NCBI GenBank assembly: GCA_027578815.1
Contig: JANBTH010000081.1
Coordinates: forward strand, 1 to 38,981
Length of the DNA stretch: 38,981 bases
Reading direction: 5' to 3'
From: Coemansia sp. RSA 1804
Taxonomy: Eukaryota > Kickxellomycota > Kickxellomycetes > Kickxellales > Kickxellaceae
Shown here: positions 8,827 through 17,860 of the stretch, in pieces
How positions within the stretch are numbered: the stretch's first letter is position 1
Layout: each line of letters starts with the position of its first letter
Notes under the pieces: model-generated
What the model was told of the DNA's origin: nothing
Seen by the model: only the letters and a program-made list of their open reading frames with translations
The model's database searches: none
Position numbers and translations under genes: made by a program

Positions 8827-10379
8827 TGCTGGATTGCTATACCTTCAAGTTTTGTGCAATAATAGGGTGTGAGGAAAAAATGGACAGGTTCCCCGTTTAG
8901 CCAGCTGGCTGTAAGCTACTCTGTGGAAATTAAAAAGACTATGAACAAGGAAAAAGTAGCTTTATTTTTATATCTCTTAAGGAACCAGAGAGAATGGAGG
9001 GGATGAGAAGGCTAGCTAGTGTGGTATCAAAAGAGAATTAGAAAAAATATAACAACATTCCACTCCTGTCCAATGTTGGACTTTATATACTGTACGGATA
9101 AAGGCAGGCTTAATTGCCATGTCTCGAGTGAAAGCATACTATCGGAATGATAAATCTAACGATGCATGCCTTTCCAGTCAAACGAACAGGAAAGAAAATA
9201 AAGAAAAAAACAGCATTACTGGCAGCAGCAGCAGCAGCAATAATAATACGATGTAGATGGGTGATGCCTGGTATGGCAATTGATTTCTCCTGTGAATTGC
9301 TGTTTTTGCAACATGAATAGAAGATAGATGATTGTTTTGCATTATATGCTAGATAACAGCTGTTCCTTTTTTCTTTTCTGGAGTATGTTGAAAAAAGAAA
9401 AGAATTATGTAAATGGAAAATGGCCCAGAGAACATTGGAACAATCAGCATGCATCGTGCTTCCATTGTCTATCGATCCGAAAAACGCCGTCCCGAATCAA
9501 AAGTTCAACATGTGTGCGAGTAGCGAGTACAGGCAAACAGAAGGGCCCAGGTGTTTCAAAGCGCAGACGTGATAGGCTTGTATTGGCCTGAGACTGCAAG
9601 CAACATGCGTTTGTTTAGCGCAAGAAAGATAGATGTATTTGCTTTCTTTTTTCTATTCAAAAAGTCGATCGCAGATATACGCTAGCAAGATACTTCAAGA
9701 GAAAACTACAGATACAGAATAAAACTAAATAGAAGCACGGCCTTGTCAATCCTGTTCTGTTCTATCTTTGCTAGTTTCATTTCGAGCCTCAGAATTTGAA
9801 GAAAGATAAAATAAAGTCTTGGTAGAACGTCTTATCCACAGACCACGCACATGTGCGCATTGCAAAATAAGAGAACAGCACAAAAAAGGCACATGCCACA
9901 AAAGGAAAAAAGAAAAAAATCTAAAAGTTGATGAGGTTATTTGTGGCCAAAGGGCCATGAAACGTGCATAATTTCATTGGCGGACAACATCTAAAATAAA
10001 CAAAAAAAGGCAACAGGCCTGCGCCGATCGTGTCTTCTGCACGGGGAAACATGAAGTCGATGAGGATGATGCTCTTTAATAGGCAATGGCTACAATGGAG
10101 AACAAAAAGGAGACAAAAGGACGGTACAATTGGTTCTCTTGAAACAAGGCATGCAAAACGCCGAAAAATACTGCGCTTGCTAATTGCGCGACGGACAATA
10201 GGAAACGGATGTGTAAAAAAAGTTTATTTTTTCTTGTAAAAAACGAATTTGGCATGGCATCCTTAAAAAAATTAATGCCAGCCGTCTCTCTCTCTCTCTT
10301 AAGTTCTCTTTTCTCTCTCTTTTCTATTCTTGCCTGGCCGCATGGATTCCTTGCTGGTTTGCACTCCCAGACAGACAGA
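8827..10379. other. 1.55-kb gene-poor region upstream of PHO84
   Basis: This region lies between the PHO84 start and the 3' end of the MAP kinase gene. It should hold the PHO84 promoter and the kinase 3' UTR. It is AT-rich, with a short CAG run followed by AAT repeats near 9222-9247 and a CT-rich tract near 10284-10322. The word AACGTG (reverse CACGTT, a weak Pho4-type word) occurs at about 9962 but is over 1 kb from the start. I find no domain-bearing frame and no tRNA-like B box. Confidence 0.5.
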
Positions 10380-11898
10380 CTAGATGTCCTCGAGATCCTC
10401 GTCATCTTCCTCCTCGTCATACGAGTTTTCGTTGTCAACAGCGTAGATCTCGTGCCAGAGCAGGTCCTTGAGCTGTTCAACGCCTAGCTTCTCCTTGTAG
10501 TTGTCAAAGTCAAAGAAGTTTGGCGGCAGCGGATCGCAGTTAGGCTCGTCTCTCTCGTCGTGGTACTGGGCAAGATACGGATGGGCCAGGGCCTCCTCGA
10601 CGGTGATGCGCTTCTTGGGACTGAAGGCAAGCATCTTGTCCATGAGGTCGATGGCAAGAGGGCTGGCCATGGGGAACATCTTGTTGAGGTTGACCTTTGC
10701 CTTCAGCGGCAGACTGCGGATATACTCGCGCGCACGCAGACTCTTGATACCAAGGTAGGCGTCGGAGCTCGGCGTGCCCAGGATATCGAAGATCAGCTTG
10801 AGCTGGTGGTGGTAGTCGCGTCCGGGGAACAGCGGCGTTTTCGACAGCATCTCGGCCATGATGCATCCGACCGACCAGATATCAATGGCCTTGGTGTACT
10901 CCTTGAACGACAGCATGATCTCGGGCGCACGGTACCAGCGCGTGGCCACGTACTCCGTCAGGAACGACTCGTTGGAGTCGGCTTCGTCGTTGGCTCCGCG
11001 CGCCAACCCAAAGTCGCACACCTTCAGGTCGCAGTTGGCATTGAGCAGGATGTTTGCGGGCTTTAGGTCGCGGTGCAGCACATTGCACGAGTGGATGTAC
11101 TTGAGCGCCCGGAGAATCTGGTACAAAAAGTACTGCACGTGCTCTTCCGACAGCGTCTGCGTCTTGATGATACGATGCAGATCGATATCCAGGAGCTCCT
11201 GCACAATGTACACATGGCTGAACTCGTTGCGCGGGTTGAGGTTGACCACGTCGTAGAGCGTGATGATGTTCTCGTGGTTAAAGTGCTTGAGCAGCTTGAT
11301 CTCGCGGAGAGTACGCTGGCACAGCATTGCACTGTCAAAGGGTCCAATCTTTTTGATGGCAACGTCGATACCGCTGGGGAGATGCTTGGCGGAGCTATCC
11401 AGGGGGGGAGTGATAGATGGATGGATGGTAGTGTAGCAGAGTAGAGTAGAATAAATTCACAGAAGCAGTTTTAGTTTTATCAGCAATGGCATGCATTGGG
11501 TGTGATGGCATATTGCTAGCAGCGGTCTTATCGGAAGCGGTCTTTGCAGGGCGCATCATCCGGCAGCTGGGAAGCCCCGGCTGGCAGCGCGAGCCAGGCA
11601 AGCTAACCATCCGTCGTAATCCACCACGCAAAGGAAGCAAAAAGAAAAGGAAAAACAGTGAAAAAAGGAGGGGGAGAGGGAGCATGTGTTTGCTTCTCCA
11701 CACCACTAATATGGCCATCCATACTGGTGGGTAGGAGGGACTCTAGAAAAAAACAGTAAACAAAGGAACTTACCAAACAACGCCGTAAGCACCCTGACCA
11801 ATAATCTGGGTGACTTGGTAGTCCTTTCCAGGGATGAACGTTTTCAACAGCTTCTGTACAGCGAGTGCATGGGCATTGGCCTGCTGCTGGTGTCTTGT

Positions 11899-11934
<36 letters not shown>

Positions 11935-11994
11935 CTGCTGATAATGTTGCTGCTGCTGCTGCGGCGGCTGCTGCTGTTGTTGATAGTACTCCAT
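10380..11994 (-). CDS. MAP kinase, Fus3/Kss1 (ERK) class, with polyglutamine N-terminus
   Basis: Serine/threonine MAP kinase of the pheromone/filamentation cascade class. Two exons: 11994-11774 and 11394-10380, split by a 379-nt GT-AG intron (GTAAGT...TAG) inside the ATP-binding loop. The splice rebuilds GQGAYGVVCSAKH exactly, and the joined protein has 411 residues. Visible parts: Gly-rich loop 66-71, catalytic Lys88, HRD at 181-183, DFG at 201-203 and the TEY activation motif at 220-222. The late blocks (RAREYIRSLP, DEP-CDPLPPNFFDFDNYKE) match Fus3/Kss1 better than Slt2. Two parts are unusual. Residues 5-38 are mostly glutamine, and the C-terminus ends in an acidic tail (residues 395-411). 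The start at 11994 (MEYYQQ) is the first ATG that avoids an unlikely hydrophobic leader. Confidence 0.93.
11395..11773 (-). other. Intron of the Fus3/Kss1-class MAP kinase
   Basis: A 379-nt intron with a perfect GTAAGT donor and a TAG acceptor. It splits a codon (TG|C) and restores the kinase P-loop. It is one of the longest introns in the window. Confidence 0.9.
11881..11982 (-). repeat. CAG/CAA repeat encoding polyglutamine
   Basis: A trinucleotide tract inside exon 1 of the MAP kinase, read as mixed CAG and CAA codons with a Pro-Pro and a His-Tyr interruption. The mix of two glutamine codons suggests the amino acid run is kept, and is not a fresh pure-triplet expansion. Confidence 0.9.
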
Positions 11995-13359
11995 GCTTCT
12001 CGAGTGTTTGTTATTTGGAAGAAATAAGAAAAAAGAACGGGGAAAAGGGAAAGCTACACAGAGGCAGAAGACCAAGCGATACACGAGATATGCAAGTACA
12101 AGGAAAGATAGGGAGGAAAAAGTAAAGCAATAAAAAAGTTAAATTGAAAATAGATGTAAACGTAAAGGAAAAAATAAAAATGGTGTAGGCGGTGAAGAAA
12201 AAAAGAGGGAGAAAAGGCAAGACAAAAGAAGAGAAAAAGAGCACCCCCAACTAGCATACATGCGTCCAAGAGTTTACAGACATCCGACAAGAAGAAAAGC
12301 TCAAACAAACCTAAAGGCAATGTAAATAAACAAAATAAATGGTGACAATAGAGGTGTTTGAAAGCGCGCGTATAGGGTGAGGAAAAATGGAGGGGGATTT
12401 GCACATCCAAGGCGTTTTCTTTCCTTTTTGTCTTTCATGAGATCGTGAATGGAGGAACAACAAGCATCATTTAACCTCTTTCGAGGATGTCGAAGAGCGT
12501 GTCTCGGCGCTTACACAAAGACGAGAGGTGCAAGCAGCTGCGTGACCATTCGCATCCTTATCCTTCTTATTTTGTTGTTTTTCTATGTCATCTAGCCGCA
12601 CCTCGTTGTGCTGAAATTATATTTCTATGTCTATTTATACTTTCAATGCCTCCAAAGAGGAGCAACGAGGCCGAAATCAGTCTCTGTTTCTGGGCTCTCC
12701 TCTGGTCTTTCTCTTTATGATGACAAGCAGACACGGTGTCTGGTTATTGCGGAAAGGAACTTTATGAAACTTTTTGTTTTTTTTGTCTTCTGTTCAGTTC
12801 ATTCATTAATTAACTGGTTAGTTTGTTTGTTCTTTTGGGCAGGCAGCGTTTATCCAGAATGATTCTGTAACCTGAAAAAACCCCAGGCGTGGAGAGCGTA
12901 GAATGTGCAGTGCATCTTTCGGGGAGAAGAAAAGGAAAAGGAAAAGAGGAAAGGCAATGGAGAAGCCGATGTCGATCGTTCCTTTGTGGCAGGGGTCTTT
13001 CCAGGACAAAGCATTGTTCTTCGAGAGGCTCCACAAAGTGGTAAGCTCTGGCGGAAGGTGTATTGCCTCTGGATTGCTCCACATGCGTCGCAGACAATGC
13101 AGACAAGCGGCGGGCCTGGCGGACCGTTGGGTTCATCAGATATGCAAACGGTCCAGCCCAGTCTGGCCCCTTCCCTTTCCCTCCCTCTCTCTCTCGGTCC
13201 GCACACAGAGACAAAGGTACGGAAATAGGCTGGGCCAATGAGATGAACGAGCAGAGGGACATATAAATGGCTGATGCCAGCCACAAGCAGAAGCCAAGAT
13301 CTGCACAGAGAGATGGATATAGATGAGGAACAAAAGCAAAATAGACAATAAAGTGTGAG
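11995..13359. other. 1.36-kb gene-poor region upstream of the MAP kinase
   Basis: It should hold the MAP kinase promoter and 5' UTR (purine-rich on the plus strand, 12020-12240) and the UTP15 3' UTR. The open frames at 12487-12720 and 12810-13427 are rich in Leu, Ser, Phe and Pro, show no domain and conflict with each other. I assign no gene. Confidence 0.5.
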
Positions 13360-14868
13360 CTACTGAGGCATAGCGGCAGCAGCACTGTCGTCGTCGCTGG
13401 CAACAGCAGCAGCGGGAGCGTGGGCAACGCGTGAAGCGGCCATCAGCATGTCGACGGAGCCTAGAAGCATCTGCATCTCCTGCTGCACACGCAGCTCAAC
13501 GCGCACCTTGGAGCGAAGACGGACAAACAGCGCGGCAATGCGGTCGGACTGCAGAAGAAGGTCGGCGTAGATGTCAAGCAGCGCGTCGGCAACGGCAACC
13601 AGCACCGGCGTGTAGCGCGGATGGTCAATGAACTTGACCAGGAAGCGCACAATCGGATCCAGCGACAACTCGTCGCGCCCGGCCAGTGCGGCAACAAGTG
13701 CGCCGCGGTGGGTCAGTTCCTGCAGCAGCGCAACCACAGTCATGCCGGTGCGGTTGTTGGCCAGCACGGCATCCAGCGCACGCGCGTGGTGGAACTTGCG
13801 CAGCAGACGGTCGTAGTCGGCAAGACCCTTGCGGCGGCGCTGCTCGATGCGCAGATCGGCGGCTGGAAGCGGTGGCGGCGGCAGCAGGTCGCGTGTGGCG
13901 GATTCAGAAGACGCATTAGGCGGTGTGCGGCGCGTGCGCAGCGAGAAGACGCCGGACGTCATTCCCACAGCCAGACGCGTAGCATCGGGCGACAGCGCAA
14001 CGCTGAGGACGGGCGCCGGGTACGTGGTGCTGTGCACAAGCCGCATGGCTTGCATGTCGTAGATCTTGACGTGGTGGTCCAGAGATCCCGCCAGCAGCCG
14101 CGCGCCGTCCACGCACAGCGCCGTCACAGTCTTCTCGTGGTTGCCTAGCGTCGCCACGCGCCGTCCGCCCATCACCAGATCGTGCACGTGCACGCCGGGG
14201 CCTCCGGCAACCGCCACGGCGCCGCCGCCAGCCAGCGCAGTAACCGCCTCCACAGGGTCCTCGATCGCAATCGTCGCCACGCTGCGCGCCGCGCGAACGT
14301 CCCACACGCGCACCGTGCGGTCGTATGCGCCGGTCGCCACCACGCCCGCACTGACCACGCAGCCGCTGCGCACGTAGTCGCTGTGTCCGTCGAATCGGCT
14401 CACCTCCGCCTGGCTCGCCATGTCCCACACGCGAACCGTGCGATCGTCCGACGCCGACAGCACGTGCGCGCGGTCTGGCAGGAACCGCGTCACGTGCACC
14501 GGGTCGCTGTGGCCGCGGAGCGAGCGCAGCACCGTGCGGCTGCGCGCATCAAGCACCACAACCGAGTTGGCGTCGTCGCCGGCCACGATCAGCCGCCCGT
14601 CCGAGCGGAACGATCCGCTGCGCGCCGTTGCCGTGAACCGCCCGAATGTGCGCCGCACCTGCCCCGTGCGCGCCCCGTACAGCTGCACGCGCATCGCCGC
14701 CGTCACCAGCAGGTCGTGCGGCTGCGTCGGGCTGAACTCCATCCACGTCACCATCCCGTGCTCCTTCACCAGCACCGGCGACGCAAACCGCTTCCAGTAC
14801 GCCGACTCCGGCAGCCCCCGCCTAACCGTGCGTGTGCGCTTGGCTGCGCCGATGGGCTTGTACTCCAT
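13360..14868 (-). CDS. UTP15: U3 snoRNP protein Utp15 (WD40, SSU processome)
   Basis: Component of the t-UTP/UtpA subcomplex of the small-subunit processome, which binds nascent pre-rRNA in the nucleolus and is needed for 18S rRNA maturation. The 502-residue protein starts MEYKPI, as Utp15 proteins do, then has the family block VLVKEHG with a FSP motif. About seven WD40 repeats follow, with clear units ending in VRVWD and VKIYD. A helical Utp15 C-terminal domain occupies roughly residues 340-480 (YDRLLRKFHHARALDAVL and the HRGALVAALAGRDE block). The ATG at 14868 is preferred to one 14 codons upstream because the family begins here. Codon use is unusually GC-rich and Arg/Ala-heavy compared with neighbours, which produces long antisense open frames. 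Confidence 0.93.
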   Translation of the reverse strand: MEYKPIGAAKRTRTVRRGLPESAYWKRFASPVLVKEHGMVTWMEFSPTQPHDLLVTAAMRVQLYGARTGQVRRTFGRFTATARSGSFRSDGRLIVAGDDANSVVVLDARSRTVLRSLRGHSDPVHVTRFLPDRAHVLSASDDRTVRVWDMASQAEVSRFDGHSDYVRSGCVVSAGVVATGAYDRTVRVWDVRAARSVATIAIEDPVEAVTALAGGGAVAVAGGPGVHVHDLVMGGRRVATLGNHEKTVTALCVDGARLLAGSLDHHVKIYDMQAMRLVHSTTYPAPVLSVALSPDATRLAVGMTSGVFSLRTRRTPPNASSESATRDLLPPPPLPAADLRIEQRRRKGLADYDRLLRKFHHARALDAVLANNRTGMTVVALLQELTHRGALVAALAGRDELSLDPIVRFLVKFIDHPRYTPVLVAVADALLDIYADLLLQSDRIAALFVRLRSKVRVELRVQQEMQMLLGSVDMLMAASRVAHAPAAAVASDDDSAAAAMPQ

Positions 14869-15356
14869 TTGCCTGTGTGTGTGTGGGTTATTCTGCCTGC
14901 GTGCCAACAAGGGGGCTGGTCAAGACAATACAATATTCTATGAGTAGAAGACCAACAAGTAATAAAATAATAATAATAATTGAATGTCGCTAACGAGCAG
15001 GTAATGAAGAAGAAAGGCTTTGTTTCCGGCTGGATCAGTGTGAAAAAAATTCGCACATACATAAAATTGAGAAAAAAAACCTACTACCACTTGTTGTAAG
15101 ATCCGATGATCCTCTTGGATCAGACTCAGGATTAATTGTTTTTTTTTTGCTCCTGCTTCGTTTTATCTCTGGCTCTGGTTGTCCAAATTCGCCACCAAGG
15201 CTAATTGCAAAAAAGGAATGCCGCACCAGAACGCGCTTGCTTCCTCCTCTGTTGATTCTGCTGCTTCCAGCATCAAGTGTACATTTATTTATTTATTTTT
15301 ACTACGATTGGCAAGCGCAAGAGCAATAGAACGCCTTCTCTCGCTCGTTTTCAGCC
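14869..15356. promoter_or_regulatory. Divergent promoter, UTP15 / mitochondrial uL23
   Basis: A 488-base region between outward-facing starts. The word TGAAAAAAATT at 15041-15051 resembles the yeast ribosomal-RNA-processing element (RRPE), and CCGATGATC at about 15103 is a weak relative of the PAC box. Both are expected upstream of ribosome-biogenesis genes, but neither match is exact. ATTT repeats lie at about 15282-15300 just before the uL23m start. Confidence 0.35.
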
Positions 15357-15881
15357 ATGGCTCAGCGGTTTGGTAACTTCAAGGTCTACCTACCAAACCT
15401 TATCTTTAAGATCATTCCCGATTCGCGACTTGGCGTGAACCAGGCCGCCTTCCGCGTACCGCTCCAGCTCAACAAGCTCGACATAAAGGACTATCTGACC
15501 CACGTCTACAACGTCACCGTAACCGATGTGCGCACAACCGTCTTCCCCGGGAAGCTGTCACTCAACCACTTTACTGGCCAGAAGGAGCGCTCTCCCAGGA
15601 TCAAAAAGGCCATCGTCACAATAAAGGAGGAGTTCCACTATCCGGCCGAGCCCGACGTCAACAAGGACTTCAAGGGCCTCCAGGTCGAGTACCAGCAGCA
15701 GCGCCGGAACAACAAGCTCAAGGGCTGGCGCATCCGTCCCACCCTGCGTCTCAGGGAGCTTAGCCTCAATGCCAGGCAGCACGTTCCTTCTCCCTACAGG
15801 GACAGTGATACTCCTGCCTCCAAATCTGACTCCAGCTCCGGCTCCACCGGCTCCTCATCTCCTTCTTCTTCCTCCTCCTAG
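15357..15881 (+). CDS. Mitochondrial large ribosomal subunit protein uL23m (MRP20/MRPL23)
   Basis: Protein of the mitochondrial large subunit that sits near the polypeptide exit tunnel. The 174-residue sequence shows the fungal MRP20 pattern: an N-terminal FKVYLPNLIFKI block, then FRVPLQLNKLDIKDYLTHVYNV with V-VRT and the PGK turn. The second half carries a KKAIVTIKEEFHYP strand. The last 35 residues are a Ser-rich, low-complexity tail (about 140-174) that is probably disordered. The ATG at 15357 is in a strong context (CAGCC-ATG-G). No separate targeting peptide is obvious, as in other uL23m proteins. The gene is head to head with UTP15, so a cytosolic and a mitochondrial ribosome gene share a promoter region. 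Confidence 0.88.
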   Translation: MAQRFGNFKVYLPNLIFKIIPDSRLGVNQAAFRVPLQLNKLDIKDYLTHVYNVTVTDVRTTVFPGKLSLNHFTGQKERSPRIKKAIVTIKEEFHYPAEPDVNKDFKGLQVEYQQQRRNNKLKGWRIRPTLRLRELSLNARQHVPSPYRDSDTPASKSDSSSGSTGSSSPSSSSS

Positions 15882-16198
15882 CTTCCTCTACAGTTCTAAA
15901 ATACATTTCTTGCTTTTATCGTAGCAGCAATGCTGTTTTTTGTTTTTGCAACGACAACAACAACCAGATCGATCGTAAATGCTGCAATTGCAACACCGCT
16001 CACGTGACATGTCCCAGACTACGCTTGAATTGTTTTCAGTGATACGGTCTGCCTGCTTTCCTCATCCTATCCAACTTTGGCGCCTTCCCACCTCTGTTCC
16101 TAGTTTCGCGTTTGAGTAAGGCACTACCATTATAATAGATATCCCTGGACGGCAGTCAACTAAGAAGGCAACAGATACAGAAACAAAAGCACCGAGCG
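15882..16198 (+). promoter_or_regulatory. uL23m 3' end and RPB9 promoter with CACGTG palindrome
   Basis: A 317-base spacer between two genes in the same direction. It contains the perfect palindrome TCACGTGA at 16000-16007, about 195 bases before the RPB9 start. This is the core of yeast Cbf1-type and other bHLH sites; binding is inferred. Confidence 0.45.
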
Positions 16199-16706
16199 AT
16201 GGCCAGCCTCCGATTCTGCATAAACTGCAACAACATGCTGTATCCGCGGGAGGACAAGGACCGGCGTGTTCTGATGTTTGCCTGCCGCAACTGCGACTTC
16301 CAGGAGGATGCCGACAACAGCTGCATTTACCGCCACGAGGTCATGCACATTCCAAGGTAAAGTTACGCTGAACAGAAGCAACTGCGTTCTCTCCACTTTA
16401 CACACAAACCCTATCCGTCCGAGTTTTTGTTTTTCGATTGCAACCGGTGTATGCTAACCAGGCTGTTTGTATTATTTTACTCCGTCCTTGTTCTATTCTT
16501 TTTTTTACTATTGTAGTGAGCAGACTATGGTTATTACGGATCTGAGCTCCGATCCCACGCTGCCGCGCACAAAGGAGGTTCCATGCCCCAGGTGCGGCCG
16601 CGCAGACGCTGTATACTTCCAGTCGCAGTCCCGCCATCCAGACACCCGGATGACCCTGTACTACGTGTGCAGCAACAGAGCCTGTCAGCACCGCTGGCAG
16701 TCGTGA
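16199..16706 (+). CDS. RPB9: RNA polymerase II subunit Rpb9
   Basis: Small zinc-binding subunit of RNA polymerase II, important for start-site choice, elongation and proofreading with TFIIS. Two exons, 16199-16356 and 16517-16706, are split by a 160-nt intron (GTAAAG...TAG). The joined protein has 115 residues. Zinc ribbon 1 uses C7, C10, C29 and C32 after the family start RFCINCNNMLYPRED. The linker has SDPTLPR. Zinc ribbon 2 uses C76, C79, C104 and C109 (CPRCG...YYVCSNRACQHRW), and the protein ends HRWQS, close to the animal Rpb9 end. The stop codon overlaps a consensus splice donor (TC|GTGAGT), and a good acceptor (TTTCAG) lies 71 nt downstream, so an alternative C-terminus is possible. 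Confidence 0.94.
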
Positions 16707-16976
16707 GTACCTCTTTTTTCTACTGTTCTACTCTATTCCATTCGTTTATCTTTGATTATTTCCAATGTTTCAGTCTTCATCCCGCTCAACAGCTGCACCT
16801 TACTCTACTCCACAGTGTCTGAAGAATCATTATGCCACTTTTTAAATTGCTTTAGAAAACGAAAGAAGAGAAAGGCTTGAAATGGTTATAAAAAAGGAGT
16901 CAACAAAAGCCAAAAATGAAAAAGATCTCGGAAAGATAGCTATAATTTTGTTCTACTTCCTTATTCATCTGTCCTT
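16707..16976. other. Convergent 3' region of RPB9 and LC8
   Basis: A 270-base tail-to-tail spacer. It contains a pyrimidine tract ending in TTTCAG at 16773, which may act as an RPB9 splice acceptor. I see no other gene. Confidence 0.5.
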
Positions 16977-17246
16977 TCATCCAGACTTGAAGAGCAGAAC
17001 AGCGAGCTGGTCTACGTAAAAGTAGATGAAGCTGTGGGTTTCGTGGGTGACAAACGACCCAAAGCTACGTCCAACAACCGCATGCCACGTGGTGCCGTAC
17101 TTTTTGTCACATTCGCGCTTGATGTACGCCGCAATGTCCTTCTCCTGAGTGTGCTTTTCGAACGCCGCAAGCGCAAGCTCAGTGACTTCGCTCTGTCTCT
17201 CCTCCTCCATGTCAGTGCTCTTGATGGCAACCTTGAATTCGCTCAT
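16977..17246 (-). CDS. DYN2: Dynein light chain LC8 (DYNLL/Dyn2)
   Basis: Small dimeric hub protein of cytoplasmic dynein and of many other complexes such as nuclear pores. It holds pairs of disordered chains through a beta-edge groove. The 89 residues match the usual LC8 length exactly. The hallmark run KDIAAYIKRECDKKYG, the WHAVVGRSFGS block and the final FIYFY...AVLLFKSG are all present. The start at 17246 (MSEFKVAIKSTDM) fits the family, and an upstream ATG would add 12 hydrophobic residues without match. Single exon. Confidence 0.97.
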   Translation of the reverse strand: MSEFKVAIKSTDMEEERQSEVTELALAAFEKHTQEKDIAAYIKRECDKKYGTTWHAVVGRSFGSFVTHETHSFIYFYVDQLAVLLFKSG

Positions 17247-17860
17247 TTTTAAGAGTGGGTAAAAACGAAAAAGATAAGACAAAGGATAGTTGATATAGCT
17301 GGTGGATAATGCGTTTGCACAGTGTTTAGCAAGTGCCGTTTAAAAATGTGAATGAATGAAAAAGAAATCAAATGTGTATTATTTAGATATAAAAAGTAGA
17401 AAAAAGAAAAAGAAAAATAGTAAAGAACCCGAGAAAACGTAAACAAAAGACAAGCAATAAATCAATCACGGCTGGCCAGGTAATTTGAAAAAGGCATTGT
17501 TGTTTGGGGGACATCAGTTCCACATCATTCCAAGAAATTGAAAGAAAAATAGGGGCGAAAATAAGCAGAAAACAAACAAACAAACAAGCCAGATGGGATT
17601 TCCCTCTTTTTGTGGTGTGGCTCACTAGACGATGTTCACGTCTTTCCACTTCTCTTGCATTTGACATGTGGACGTCAGCGCAAACAACGCTCTTTGCTTA
17701 TCGATCCTGCTAAACGTATGGATGTTTCGTGTTTTATGTTACCCTTTATATTCACAATAAACCAAGAGAAGAAAGGGACATTGAAGATGGAGCAATAATA
17801 GCCTGCAAAAAACCCCAAGAAACAAATCAAACCAAACACGCTTCACTTTTGTTGAGACCA
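17247..17860. other. LC8 promoter and perilipin 3' region
   Basis: A 614-base spacer, AT-rich and purine-rich on the plus strand (17350-17460, 17540-17590). It should hold the LC8 promoter and the perilipin 3' UTR. The short open frames have no domain. Confidence 0.5.

Noticed and set aside
12810..13427. 205-codon minus-strand frame before UTP15
   Set aside because: It overlaps the UTP15 3' end, other frames over the same bases are equally open, and the composition is low-complexity Leu/Ser/Pro.
13621..14943. Several long plus-strand frames across UTP15
   Set aside because: They are antisense shadows caused by high GC at third positions in UTP15, with His/Arg/Ala-rich composition and no domain.
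16977..17252. A splice-acceptor-like CCAG at about 16980 leading into an open plus-strand reading
   Set aside because: The reading is the antisense of LC8, whose sense frame is conserved end to end, so the match is chance.
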